From: PNNG01 sp964577055
GTDB taxonomy: Bacteria > Bacteroidota > Bacteroidia > UBA7662
Length of the DNA: 64,000 nucleotides
Direction: 5' to 3'
Assembly: GCA_964577055.1 (NCBI GenBank)
Contig: CAZNWC010000008.1
Location: 62,001 to 126,000, forward strand
The position numbers and the translations under genes are program-made. The notes beneath the pieces are model-generated. The model was given only the letters and a program-made list of their open reading frames with translations, did no database searches and was not told the origin of the DNA. This document shows, piece after piece, positions 17,196-25,042 of the stretch. How positions within the stretch are numbered: the stretch's first letter is position 1; each line of letters begins with the position of its first letter.

Positions 17196-17224
17196 ATTGA
17201 AAAAATTGAAAGTATTTGCGGAGT

Positions 17225-17479
17225 TTAAGCAAATGCGTTCATCAAACGCGCCAACTTCGACTTTTGGTGAGCAGCCTTGTTGCGGTGAATGATGTTTTTC
17301 TTTGCCAACTTGTCGATGCGCGAAATTACATCAGGGAACATCTTGGTTGCATCTTCTTTAGAACCGGCAGCTTTCAGACGCTTGATCATGGTCTTGGTGG
17401 TCTTCAACTGGTAACGGTTACGCAGGCGCCTCACAGCGGTCTGACGGATTCTCTTAAGAGCTGATTTATGGTTTGCCAT
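17225..17479 (-). CDS. rpsT: 30S ribosomal protein S20
   Basis: The 84-residue basic protein begins MANHKSALKRIRQTAVRRLRN, the typical S20 start, and ends with NAAHQ-type helix residues (HRNKAAHQKSKLARLMNAFA). S20 binds 16S rRNA in the body of the small subunit. It is monocistronic, with its own strong promoter and terminator. Confidence 0.97.
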   Translation of the reverse strand: MANHKSALKRIRQTAVRRLRNRYQLKTTKTMIKRLKAAGSKEDATKMFPDVISRIDKLAKKNIIHRNKAAHQKSKLARLMNAFA

Positions 17480-17514
17480 TTTGCTATATTTCTCTTTGCC
17501 GAAAAAACGGAGTG

Positions 17515-17544
17515 CAAATATAGCTAGTCTTTTCTATTTCACAA
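17515..17544 (-). promoter_or_regulatory. rpsT promoter
   Basis: On the minus strand TTG (17544-17542), exactly 19 bases, then TATATTTG (17522-17515). This is the closest match in the window to the Bacteroidota housekeeping promoter, which suits a ribosomal protein gene. The predicted leader is about 30 bases. Confidence 0.65.
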
Positions 17545-17603
17545 CACTTGCGTTCTGATTTTCTGAATTTATGCTCCTCATCCATAAATTCTCTTTGATT
17601 TTG

Positions 17604-17611
17604 TACTTTTG
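17604..17611 (+). promoter_or_regulatory. candidate -7 box TACTTTTG for the DUF4920 gene
   Basis: The box matches TAnnTTTG exactly and ends 20 bases before the ATG at 17632. No clear -33 element is present. Confidence 0.4.
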
Positions 17612-17631
17612 AACCATCAATTCCTTCAAAA

Positions 17632-18108
17632 ATGAAAAAAGTCCTTTTCTTCGCCATACTCGGTATGACCCTTTCTTGCACCCAAAAAGAAGCTGAACAA
17701 GCTGAAACGGTGGTTGAAAACCTCGAAATTTATGGTGATACCATCACTGCCGACGGTGCCGTTCCGGTCAATACCTTGGCCAGTTTGATGGGAGATGCTA
17801 CCGAAAAAGACCTAAAATTAGAAGCCACTATTGAAGAGGTGTGTCAAAAGAAAGGTTGTTGGATGAAAGTTGATTTGGGAGACGGCAAAACCATGCGTGT
17901 TACCTTTAAGGATTACGCCTTCTTCGTTCCGAAAGATGCAGCCGGTCGCAAAGTTGTACTCGATGGCGTTGCCATGGTAGAAGAAACTTCGGTTGAGTCT
18001 TTGCGCCACTTTGCCGAAGATGCTGGCAAAAGCAAAGAAGAAATCGAAGCAATTACAGAAGGCACCAAAGAGGTGGTATTTGAGGCCCGTGGCGTGATCA
18101 TCCAATAA
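17632..18108 (+). CDS. DUF4920 lipoprotein
   Basis: The 158-residue protein is a predicted lipoprotein (SC at 15-16, C16 lipidated). The conserved core is the OB-fold-like DUF4920 domain: IEEVCQKKGCWMKVDLGDGK (68-87) with C71 and C76, then RVTFKDYAFFVPKDAAGRKVVLDGVA. The CxxxxCW pair could bind metal or form a disulfide. The next gene, a heme lipoprotein, starts four bases after the stop, so the two probably act in the same envelope process. No proven function is known to me. Confidence 0.8.
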   Translation: MKKVLFFAILGMTLSCTQKEAEQAETVVENLEIYGDTITADGAVPVNTLASLMGDATEKDLKLEATIEEVCQKKGCWMKVDLGDGKTMRVTFKDYAFFVPKDAAGRKVVLDGVAMVEETSVESLRHFAEDAGKSKEEIEAITEGTKEVVFEARGVIIQ

Positions 18109-18112
18109 GCAA

Positions 18113-18544
18113 GTGAAAAGAAATATTGCGCTCATTTGTTTGGCTATCGGCATTGCAGTTGCCTGCCAACCGGGTCAGGAAGCCAACAATGCTCCCGAAA
18201 GGCAAGCTTCTAAACTAGAAGATGCAAAACCCATGGCCCTGATGATGCGTGCCATTTATGACCAAAGCCGCAGTATGCGTGGAGATTTGGAAAGTGGCAA
18301 AAACCTCGACTCATCCTTGTATCGCTTCATGGAATTTCACAAACTTGAACCCACCGATAGTACAGTATTGGTAGAGGTATTTTACGAACACAACGAAAAG
18401 TTTCGCGCGGCATACGAAGACTTATTGCGTAGCTCCGATAAACCAGCTTACAATGCCATGCTCACCGCCTGTGTGAATTGCCATGCTGATTTTTGTCCTG
18501 GCCCTATCAAGCGCATCAATAAACTACGCTTCGAGGAAAGCTAG
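18113..18544 (+). CDS. lipoprotein with C-terminal CxxCH heme motif (cytochrome c'-like)
   Basis: GTG start at 18113, 143 residues. A lipobox ends at C18 (AVAC). The body is all-helical in appearance (MALMMRAIYDQSRSMRG, FMEFHKLEP), and CVNCH (C120, C123, H124) near the C terminus is a covalent heme c site. A single heme motif at the C-terminal end of a ~130-residue helical protein is the layout of class II cytochromes (c'). Extra cysteine C128 follows the heme site. It shares a transcript with the DUF4920 lipoprotein and is closed by a terminator. Confidence 0.65.
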   Translation: MKRNIALICLAIGIAVACQPGQEANNAPERQASKLEDAKPMALMMRAIYDQSRSMRGDLESGKNLDSSLYRFMEFHKLEPTDSTVLVEVFYEHNEKFRAAYEDLLRSSDKPAYNAMLTACVNCHADFCPGPIKRINKLRFEES

Positions 18545-18567
18545 ACCTACAGTGTTTTATCATCGAA

Positions 18568-18597
18568 AGAAAAAGCTGCGATTGTGCAGCTTTTTCT
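18568..18597 (+). terminator. intrinsic terminator after the heme lipoprotein gene
   Basis: AGAAAAAGCTGC (18568-18579), loop GATTGT, GCAGCTTTTTCT (18586-18597): a perfect 12-bp stem whose right arm supplies the T-run. Confidence 0.85.
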
Positions 18598-18607
18598 GTT
18601 TATATCC

Positions 18608-18639
18608 TTTGCAACTGCTCCCATTGGATGCTATTTTCG
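18608..18639 (+). promoter_or_regulatory. promoter of the zinc phospholipase/nuclease-like gene
   Basis: TTTG (18608-18611), 20 bases, then TATTTTCG (18632-18639), one mismatch from TAnnTTTG. The preferred ATG (18643) is only three bases downstream, so the mRNA may be leaderless or start slightly later. Confidence 0.45.
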
Positions 18640-18642
18640 GAG

Positions 18643-19617
18643 ATGCAAAAGTTCCGGGCGTGTTTACTCTTTTTGTTTTTCGTTTGGCCGACCACTCCTG
18701 CCGGAAGTTGGGGTTTTTGGGCGCACCGTCAAATCAACAGGGTAGCGGTTTTTACCCTGCCAGAGGAAATATTTCCATTCTTCAGGCACCATATTGAATA
18801 CCTCACCGCGCATGCCACCGATCCCGACAGCAGAAGGAGTGCTGTACCGGAAGAAGCACCGCGACATTACATTGATCTTGATTATTACGGCACTTACCCC
18901 TTCGACAGCCTTCCCCGACGTTGGTTGGATGCGGTTGCGCGTTACTCAGAAGATACCCTGCAGGCCTACGGCATTGTTCCCTGGCATGTGCAGCGCATGT
19001 ACTATCGCTTGGTGGAAGCCTATAAGGAAGGCGATAAAGAACGGATTTTAAAAACCTGTGCTGACCTCGGACATTATGTGGCCGACGCACATGTACCCTT
19101 GCATGCCACCTTGAACTACAACGGTCAACTCACCAACCAGCATGGCATACACAGTTTGTTGGAGTCGCGCATACCAGAACTTTTTCATGCGAACTTCGAC
19201 TTCGTGGTAGGGCCTGCACCCTTGTTTGCCAATCCCCTCAACCGTATTTGGGAGGTTGTGCTGCAGAGTGCAGCTGCGGTAGACACGGTTTTTGCGGCTG
19301 AAATGCAGGTGAGGGCTATCATTCCCGAAGCGGAGCGGCATGTGTACGAAGAACGAAATGGTCGCCGGAACAAGGTTTACAGCCGCGATTACGCTGCATT
19401 ATATCATACACAATTGAATGGATTGGTTGAACGCAGGCTCCGCCAGTCGATTTTGGCGGTAGGAAGCTTTTGGTATTCTGCCTGGGTAGATGCCGGCCAA
19501 CCCGACTTGAATCCACTGCTCAAAGGCAGTCTCCCTGAAGGTGATAGCACCCAAATTGCCATTGAAATGTTGCGTTACCGGCAAGGGATGTGGCTGGGTC
19601 GTCCGGAGGCAGATTAG
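18643..19617 (+). CDS. secreted zinc-dependent phospholipase C / S1-P1 nuclease-like protein
   Basis: From ATG 18643 the product has 324 residues and a signal peptide (MQKFRACLLFLFFVWPTTPAG). The mature N terminus SWGFWAHRQINRVAV and the later LGHYVADAHVPLHATLNYNG and NQHGIHSLLESRIPE supply the Trp/His/Asp ligands of the trinuclear zinc site shared by phospholipase C and S1/P1 nuclease. An ATG 15 bases upstream would add five residues before the signal peptide. Whether it cleaves phospholipids or nucleic acid cannot be decided. It is exported to the periplasm; no T9SS domain is present. Confidence 0.75.
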   Translation: MQKFRACLLFLFFVWPTTPAGSWGFWAHRQINRVAVFTLPEEIFPFFRHHIEYLTAHATDPDSRRSAVPEEAPRHYIDLDYYGTYPFDSLPRRWLDAVARYSEDTLQAYGIVPWHVQRMYYRLVEAYKEGDKERILKTCADLGHYVADAHVPLHATLNYNGQLTNQHGIHSLLESRIPELFHANFDFVVGPAPLFANPLNRIWEVVLQSAAAVDTVFAAEMQVRAIIPEAERHVYEERNGRRNKVYSRDYAALYHTQLNGLVERRLRQSILAVGSFWYSAWVDAGQPDLNPLLKGSLPEGDSTQIAIEMLRYRQGMWLGRPEAD

Positions 19618-20051
19618 GGTATAGGCAGGCTGTCGTCGAGCGGCTGTCCCAATACACTGCTGTCGGTAGCCAATGGCAAATGGGCAATCACTTCGATGCT
19701 CACAACACCAAATCCTGTTCTCAAAATGCCTAAGTCGCGTGCACCGGCTTTGCTCAAATCAATGATGTGCGGCGATCGTTTCGACATACGATCGTTGATG
19801 ATTACCTCTACGCATTGTCCATTTTCGCGGTTCGTAACTTTTACACGTGTTCCCAGTGGCAGCGATTTATGAGCAGCAGTATAATTTTTTTGTCGAAATA
19901 CTTGTCCGTTTGCTGTTCTCCGCCCTTCAAATTTATCGGCATAGTACGAGGCGGTGCCATACAATTCGAAGGAATTGCCTGGAATGGGTTGTACCTGTGC
20001 CGGCAAAAGCAGGTGCGCGAAAAGCAAAAACAGAACGAAACAGATTCGCAT
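19614..20051 (-). CDS. rlpA: septal ring lytic transglycosylase RlpA family protein (DPBB domain)
   Basis: The 145-residue protein has a signal peptide (MRICFVLFLLFAHLLLPAQ) and a double-psi beta-barrel: GTASYYADKFEGRRTANGQ, AAHKSLPLGTRVKVTN and INDRMSKRSPHIIDLSKAGARDLG, with the conserved D of NDR. There is no SPOR domain, so this is a short, barrel-only RlpA. Family enzymes cut glycan strands of denuded peptidoglycan. Its end overlaps the convergent gene's stop by four bases. Confidence 0.85.
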   Translation of the reverse strand: MRICFVLFLLFAHLLLPAQVQPIPGNSFELYGTASYYADKFEGRRTANGQVFRQKNYTAAHKSLPLGTRVKVTNRENGQCVEVIINDRMSKRSPHIIDLSKAGARDLGILRTGFGVVSIEVIAHLPLATDSSVLGQPLDDSLPIP

Positions 20052-20089
20052 GGGCTGTGTAGCTTTGCGTGAAGTTAGTATATTTTGCC

Positions 20090-20542
20090 ATGGAGTTAAT
20101 GCAAACCATCAACGAGGCCCTCAAATCGGCCATGAAAGAAAAAGACCAAGTACAATTGCGTGCGCTGCGAGCTATTAAATCGGCCTTGTTGCTGGCGCAA
20201 ACAGAAAAAGCTGGTGCGGTGATTGACGCTGCCCGTGAAATCCAGGTATTGCAAAAGTTGGCCAAGCAGCGGCGCGATAGCATGGCCATCTTCGCAGAGC
20301 AGAACCGGACCGATTTGTTTTTGCGGGAGCAGGAGGAATTGCAAGTCATCGAAACCTTTTTGCCTGCATCGCTCGATGAAGCTGAAATCAAAAGGCGCAT
20401 CGCCACATTAGCAGCATCGGTGGGTGCTACAGGGATGGCCGATTTAGCGAAACTCATGCCCGTTGCCATGAAAGCACTAGCCGGAGAGGCCGATAACAAG
20501 GCCATTGCCGATGCAGTGAAGCAAATACTCGGAGGCAAGTGA
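20090..20542 (+). CDS. yqeY: GatB/YqeY domain protein
   Basis: Starting at ATG 20090 (MELMQTINEALKSAMKEKD) gives 150 residues and the normal YqeY N terminus; the frame is open 21 bases further up but without similarity. The rest (EIQVLQKLAKQRRDSMAIF, EELQVIETFLPASLDEAEI, GATGMADLAKLMPVAMK) matches the family, which resembles the tRNA-binding tail of GatB. A role in tRNA amidation is suspected, not shown. The stop overlaps the GTG start of cvpA by four bases. Confidence 0.9.
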   Translation: MELMQTINEALKSAMKEKDQVQLRALRAIKSALLLAQTEKAGAVIDAAREIQVLQKLAKQRRDSMAIFAEQNRTDLFLREQEELQVIETFLPASLDEAEIKRRIATLAASVGATGMADLAKLMPVAMKALAGEADNKAIADAVKQILGGK

Positions 20543-21081
20543 ACTGGCTCGATTATCTTTTGCTACTGGCGTTGGCCTGGGGGGCTTTTAGGGGAGGGAT
20601 AAAGGGATTTGCTGTAACAGTGAGTTCATTGTTGGCACTCTACCTGGCAGTTATTTTGGGATTTAAAGGCATGCATCTGGCCACAGCTTGGCTGAGCGCA
20701 CAATTTGGTTGGCAAACACCCTGGCTTCCTTTCATAGGTTTTCTGAGTGCTTTTGTATTGGTTTTTGCTGGAGTGATTTTGCTCGGACGAACCTTCGATC
20801 GTTTATTCAAAGCAGCAGCCTTGGGTTGGGCCAATCGTTTGGCAGGGGCTGCATTTGGCATCTTACAATGGGTGTTGGTTGCCGGCACCTTGTTGTGGCT
20901 GATCGACCAGGTTCAACTCCTTGAGCCAGAAGTAAAACACAGCAGCAAATTGTATGGGCCCGTTTATGGGGTTGCACGCTACAGTTGGGAAATACTAGAA
21001 GGTCTTTGGCCAGCAGTTGGCAATTGGATGACCGAAATCGATCAGCAGTTCGATGCACTAACCCAAGCCGCAAAGCCATGA
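20539..21081 (+). CDS. cvpA: CvpA family inner-membrane protein
   Basis: The GTG start at 20539 overlaps the yqeY stop (GTGA). The 180-residue protein opens with NWLDYLLLLALAWGAFRGGIKGF, the CvpA hallmark, and has four predicted membrane helices. E. coli CvpA is needed for colicin V production, and homologs affect envelope stress tolerance. It sits in a tightly overlapping yqeY-cvpA-pabA/trpG unit, so translation is coupled. Confidence 0.85.
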   Translation: MNWLDYLLLLALAWGAFRGGIKGFAVTVSSLLALYLAVILGFKGMHLATAWLSAQFGWQTPWLPFIGFLSAFVLVFAGVILLGRTFDRLFKAAALGWANRLAGAAFGILQWVLVAGTLLWLIDQVQLLEPEVKHSSKLYGPVYGVARYSWEILEGLWPAVGNWMTEIDQQFDALTQAAKP

Positions 21082-21644
21082 AGCGTGTCCTGCTGGTCGA
21101 TAATTTTGATTCTTTTACCTACAATCTGGTGCACCAAATTGAAATTGCGGGTGCTCAATGTCAAGTATTGCGCAACAATGATCCGCAACTGCTGCAAGGT
21201 GAGTGGCAAGCCGATGCGGTACTGCTTTCACCGGGGCCTTGCACCCCAGCTGAAGCTGGAGTTTTGATGCCTTTTATTGCAAAACACCATCAAAACTTAC
21301 CCTTTTTGGGCATTTGCCTCGGCCACCAGGCCCTTGGTATGTTTTTCGGTGCCCGCCTGACCAGAGCTCCCCGCCCCATGCATGGGAAGACTTCGGTGTT
21401 AAGGACTACCCAAGACCCATGGATTGCTGCTGCAGGCCCACAACCCGAGGTAATGCGTTATCATTCGCTGGTTTTGACCGATCTGCCTGCCATCTTATTG
21501 CCCCTCGCTTGGAGTGACGACCATTGCCTCATGGCTTTCCGGCATGCCCAGCTGCCCTTGTACGGCCTGCAATTTCATCCTGAGTCGGTAGGAAGCAGAA
21601 CAGGTCAGGAGTTGGTTACTGCATTTGTTAAGCAAATAGGCTAA
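21078..21644 (+). CDS. pabA/trpG: glutamine amidotransferase subunit of anthranilate / aminodeoxychorismate synthase
   Basis: I start at ATG 21078 (MKRVLLVDNFDSFTYNLVHQIE, 188 residues), which overlaps the cvpA stop (ATGA); the upstream extension from 20985 lies inside cvpA. The catalytic triad is visible: Cys in LGICLGHQALG, and His and Glu in QFHPESVGS. It releases ammonia from glutamine for a TrpE or PabB partner. No such partner is in the window, so whether it serves tryptophan or folate synthesis is open. Confidence 0.9.
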   Translation: MKRVLLVDNFDSFTYNLVHQIEIAGAQCQVLRNNDPQLLQGEWQADAVLLSPGPCTPAEAGVLMPFIAKHHQNLPFLGICLGHQALGMFFGARLTRAPRPMHGKTSVLRTTQDPWIAAAGPQPEVMRYHSLVLTDLPAILLPLAWSDDHCLMAFRHAQLPLYGLQFHPESVGSRTGQELVTAFVKQIG

Positions 21645-21649
21645 TTTTG
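21642..21649 (+). promoter_or_regulatory. candidate -7 box TAATTTTG overlapping the pabA/trpG stop codon
   Basis: TAATTTTG is a perfect TAnnTTTG, and its first three bases are the TAA stop of pabA/trpG. It lies 46 bases before the CBS gene start. No -33 element at the usual spacing. Confidence 0.35.
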
Positions 21650-21695
21650 CAAATCGTATTGAACACATGCAAGCCGAAGCTTGTTATACTGCCTC

Positions 21696-22358
21696 ATGAA
21701 CGTTAGTGAAATCCATAGCACACTGGTGCCTGTACTCAAACCCACCGACATGGCACGATTTGCCATGGACCGTATGCTTGAGTCGCGCTTGTTTGATCTG
21801 CCTGTGGTAGACGAGCAGGGTAGCTATTTGGGCTTGGTGGGATATGAAACGCTTGAAGACCTTAACGAGACTTCACCGATTGAAGCATGCCGTCCAGATT
21901 GGCAGCCGGTGAGTGTACGCGCCGAGGATGCAGTATTGCGTTTGCTCAATGGTTTTCAAAACGACCAGCTCACTGCCATGCCGGTAGTCGATGAGCAAGG
22001 TTTGTACCTTTATGCCGTTCAAATTCACGACTTGGTGGTGTGGATGGCCGCCCAAAGCATGTTGTCGCAGCCTGGGGGACTCCTCACCCTTTTGGTCAAT
22101 GCCAACAATTATTCATTGTCGGAAATCGCCAGGATTGCCGAAAGCAACAATGGCTCGATTGTTAATTTGCGCATTTCGGAAGCAGGTGAACCCGAGCAAA
22201 TGTTGGTACATCTAAAATTTAACTTGGTCGACCTTACCTATGTAATGGCTACCTTTGAGCGATTTGGTTACAACATTGTGGCATTTCATCACCAGTCGCA
22301 TCTCGATGATTTTTACACCGAGCGATATGATGCCTTGATGCGGTACCTCGACATTTAA
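21696..22358 (+). CDS. CBS-domain protein
   Basis: Starting at ATG 21696 (MNVSEIHSTLVPVLKPTD) gives 220 residues; the 15-base upstream extension is not conserved. Two CBS repeats cover about 1-120 (FDLPVVDEQGSYLGLVGYETL, AMPVVDEQGLYLYAVQIHD), and an ACT-like region follows (GGLLTLLVNANNYSLSEIARI). CBS pairs usually sense adenine nucleotides. Immediately before nadK (three-base gap) is the standard position in Bacteroidota, which suggests a link to nucleotide or NAD status, by inference. Confidence 0.85.
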   Translation: MNVSEIHSTLVPVLKPTDMARFAMDRMLESRLFDLPVVDEQGSYLGLVGYETLEDLNETSPIEACRPDWQPVSVRAEDAVLRLLNGFQNDQLTAMPVVDEQGLYLYAVQIHDLVVWMAAQSMLSQPGGLLTLLVNANNYSLSEIARIAESNNGSIVNLRISEAGEPEQMLVHLKFNLVDLTYVMATFERFGYNIVAFHHQSHLDDFYTERYDALMRYLDI

Positions 22359-22361
22359 TGC

Positions 22362-23246
22362 ATGCGTATTGCCATTTATGGTCGTGTTCTGCAACAAGAG
22401 CAGCACGATCACTTGATTAAATTAATCGAAGCTTTTTTAAAGGCGGGTGCTGAACTTACCCTGTACCAGCCCATTGCCTCGGCTTTGCAAGATTCTGCCA
22501 AAATTGGTCATGTGCCTGTTTTTTCGGCACAATCGGATTTGGATCCTGGACTTGATTTTTTCGTTACCATTGGTGGAGATGGGACTTTGCTCGACGCAGT
22601 GAGTTGGGTAAGAGACCGTGGTATCCCGGTTTTGGGCATTAATTTCGGTCGTTTGGGTTTTCTTACGTCGGTGGCCCCCTCGCGCGTGAAAGAAGCAGTG
22701 GATCAGCTGATGCGGGGGCAGTATACCATCGAAAAGCGCAGCATGGTGCGTTTGCATACTTCGGCAGGTTTGTTCGGCAAGACCAATTATGCACTCAATG
22801 AATTCGCCATCCACAAAAAAGACATTGCCAGCATGATCAAAATAAAGGCCTATGTCGATGGCGAAATGATGAACAGCTATTATGCCGATGGATTGGTTGT
22901 GGCCACTCCAACAGGTTCCACCGGATATTCCATCAGTTGCGGTGGTCCCATTATATTGCCCGAAAGCCCGGTTTTGGTCATTACGCCCGTAGCGCCACAT
23001 AATTTAAATGTACGTCCAGTAGTTGTTCCCGACCATGCCCATTTGGCCTTTGAAGTGGAAGGAATGGGCGATCAGTTTTTGGCATCGCTCGACGCTCGCA
23101 CGGCCAATATTGGAAGCGACCTGCGGATGGAGATCACCCGAAATCCATTTGATTTTCTCTTGGTTAGGCTAAGCGACAGCACCCATTTGAGAACCCTTCG
23201 GAGCAAGTTGCTTTGGGGCATTGACAAGCGGAATGCTGGCAGTTAA
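22362..23246 (+). CDS. nadK: NAD kinase
   Basis: Phosphorylates NAD to NADP. The 294-residue protein has the diagnostic IGGDGT (G71-T75) with catalytic D73, GINFGRLGFL (95-104), NEFAIHKKD, and TPTGSTGYSISCGGP near 190-204. It is three bases downstream of the CBS gene and clearly in the same transcript. Confidence 0.95.
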   Translation: MRIAIYGRVLQQEQHDHLIKLIEAFLKAGAELTLYQPIASALQDSAKIGHVPVFSAQSDLDPGLDFFVTIGGDGTLLDAVSWVRDRGIPVLGINFGRLGFLTSVAPSRVKEAVDQLMRGQYTIEKRSMVRLHTSAGLFGKTNYALNEFAIHKKDIASMIKIKAYVDGEMMNSYYADGLVVATPTGSTGYSISCGGPIILPESPVLVITPVAPHNLNVRPVVVPDHAHLAFEVEGMGDQFLASLDARTANIGSDLRMEITRNPFDFLLVRLSDSTHLRTLRSKLLWGIDKRNAGS

Positions 23247-23369
23247 TGGGGTGTTTTTTTGAGTAAAAGCGCTATTATTGAGGGCAATTGAAGGAAAATC
23301 CAATTTGTTCCGCTTATATTCGTTTTTCGATTAACGATTATTCAAGCAATTAAGCACAAAATCTGCTGC

Positions 23370-24197
23370 ATGGCAAAATATCTTGCGGGGTTCATTCTCG
23401 TGTGTTTCAGTTTGTTGGAGGCTTCTGCTCAGCGGGTTGAATATGGAGTAAATGGCTTCGGGACTACCTATTTTGGAGAGTTAAACAATTCAACTACCTT
23501 TTTGAACAATCTTCGATTTGGTGGGGGAGTGCATGTAAGAAGACACCTGAATCCTTGGTGGAGCTTGCGTGGTGATGTGAACTGGGGCCGAATTGCTGGT
23601 GCTGATAACCTCGCTGGAGCGGTTACAAATCCCCGTAATCTGAGCTTTAGAAGCGATATAGTAGAATTTACAGGCATTTTGGAATACCGGTTCAGGGAAA
23701 TTGGCCATCGCCGAAACGATTACAAAATGACACCTTACCTGTTTGGTGGTCTGAATTTATTTCGGTTCAATCCAAAGGCCCAATACCAAAATGAATGGTA
23801 TGATTTGAAGCCATTGAGCACAGAAGGACAAGGGTTGCTCGAGTATCCCGATAACGCGCCATATGCGCTTACCCAACTGGGCATTCCCTTGGGTGCAGGT
23901 TTGCGTTTTGCATTGAACAGATATTGGCGCTTGAGCTTTGAAGCCGGCTACCGCTATACCAATACCGATTATCTCGACGACGTGAGTGGTTTGTATATCA
24001 ATGCCGACATTTTGCGTGCAAATCGTGGTCCTTTGGCGGCGCTACTGGCCGACCGCCGTGGTGAATTGGGCCCAAATGCAACACCTGCTGTTGCAGGCAC
24101 ATTCAGGGGCTCACCACGCGATCTTGATGCCTTCATGTATGTTGGCTTTTCGCTCAGTTATGTGGTTTATCGTAAAACTTGTCCGCGGTGGAAATGA
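23370..24197 (+). CDS. DUF6089 outer-membrane beta-barrel protein, PorG-like (copy 1)
   Basis: The 275-residue protein has a signal peptide (MAKYLAGFILVCFSLLEASA) and beta-barrel strands with DUF6089 features: GGVHVRRHLNPWWSLRGDVNWG, TPYLFGGLNLFRFNPKA and a C-terminal CPRWK. In Porphyromonas gingivalis the T9SS protein PorG is a DUF6089 relative beside uppS-bamA-ompH, and the context is the same here. A T9SS role is inferred. Copy 2 follows with a 4-base overlap. Confidence 0.75.
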   Translation: MAKYLAGFILVCFSLLEASAQRVEYGVNGFGTTYFGELNNSTTFLNNLRFGGGVHVRRHLNPWWSLRGDVNWGRIAGADNLAGAVTNPRNLSFRSDIVEFTGILEYRFREIGHRRNDYKMTPYLFGGLNLFRFNPKAQYQNEWYDLKPLSTEGQGLLEYPDNAPYALTQLGIPLGAGLRFALNRYWRLSFEAGYRYTNTDYLDDVSGLYINADILRANRGPLAALLADRRGELGPNATPAVAGTFRGSPRDLDAFMYVGFSLSYVVYRKTCPRWK

Positions 24198-25018
24198 TGA
24201 AAAAGACAGCGCTGGCGCTTGTTTTCTGGCTTTTGGCCCAGGGTAGTTTATGTGCTCAAATCTATGATTACGGCATTTCTGGCGGCATAGGAGGTTATGT
24301 TGGCGATTTGCAACCTTTTGTAAGCGCCACCAATGTAAAACCAGGTTGGAGTGTGTGGTTCAAATACAACCTCAATCCACATTGGGGAGGAAGGGTAGGT
24401 TATATGACTACCGACATTGGTGCCAATGATCGCGACGGCAATACGCTTTGGCAAGTGAACCGAAATCTGAGCTTTAACACCTACGTTGCAGAATTGTATG
24501 CAACAGTAGAGTTCAACTTTTTGCGATACATCACCGGCCACAAGAAGTACAACCACACACCCTTCGTATTTGCAGGTTTGTCACGCTTTAGGTTCAATCC
24601 AACTACCACCATCAATGGTCAGCTGGTTGAATTGCAACCACTGGGTACCGAAGGGCAAGGGCTTGATCAATTTCCTGGTCGCGATTATTACAGTTTGACC
24701 AGCTTTGCCATTCCTTTGGGTATTGGCTACCGGTGGAATTTTTATAAGTTTCACAGCCTGCAGTTCGAACTTGGCGCACGATATGCCTTTACCGATTATA
24801 TCGACGATGTAAGCCTCACTTATCCGGGAGCCGATTTAATGCTTTCGGAGCGTGGTCCCTTGGCCGCGAATTTGTCGGACAGATCAGGGGAATTGAACAT
24901 TCCTTTGCGTGAACCATTCAGTCAGAGAGGCATCAATACCTTCAATGATACCTACTGGTATGCCGGGTTGAGTTACATTTTTACAATAAATTCGGGGAGA
25001 TGTCCCCGATTTAGGTAA
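24194..25018 (+). CDS. DUF6089 outer-membrane beta-barrel protein, PorG-like (copy 2)
   Basis: The ATG at 24194 overlaps the previous stop (ATGATGA; 24197 is an equal choice), giving 274 residues with signal peptide MMKKTALALVFWLLAQGSLCA. It aligns with copy 1 throughout: NLNPHWGGRVGYM, PFVFAGLSRFRFNPTT, GTEGQGLDQFPGR, RYAFTDYIDDVSLTYPGADL, RGPLAANLSDRSGELN and a terminal CPRFR. This is a tandem duplication that has diverged well beyond recent copying. Both copies keep the whole barrel, so neither looks broken. Confidence 0.75.
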   Translation: MMKKTALALVFWLLAQGSLCAQIYDYGISGGIGGYVGDLQPFVSATNVKPGWSVWFKYNLNPHWGGRVGYMTTDIGANDRDGNTLWQVNRNLSFNTYVAELYATVEFNFLRYITGHKKYNHTPFVFAGLSRFRFNPTTTINGQLVELQPLGTEGQGLDQFPGRDYYSLTSFAIPLGIGYRWNFYKFHSLQFELGARYAFTDYIDDVSLTYPGADLMLSERGPLAANLSDRSGELNIPLREPFSQRGINTFNDTYWYAGLSYIFTINSGRCPRFR

Positions 25019-25023
25019 TTTTG
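25016..25023 (+). promoter_or_regulatory. candidate -7 box TAATTTTG overlapping the stop of the second PorG-like gene
   Basis: A perfect TAnnTTTG whose first three bases are the TAA stop codon; uppS begins 19 bases later. A small hairpin (CGGGGA/TCCCCG, 24993-25008) lies just upstream. It may give uppS-bamA-ompH its own start point. Confidence 0.35.
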
Positions 25024-25042
25024 CCTTTTCGCAAAAAACACA

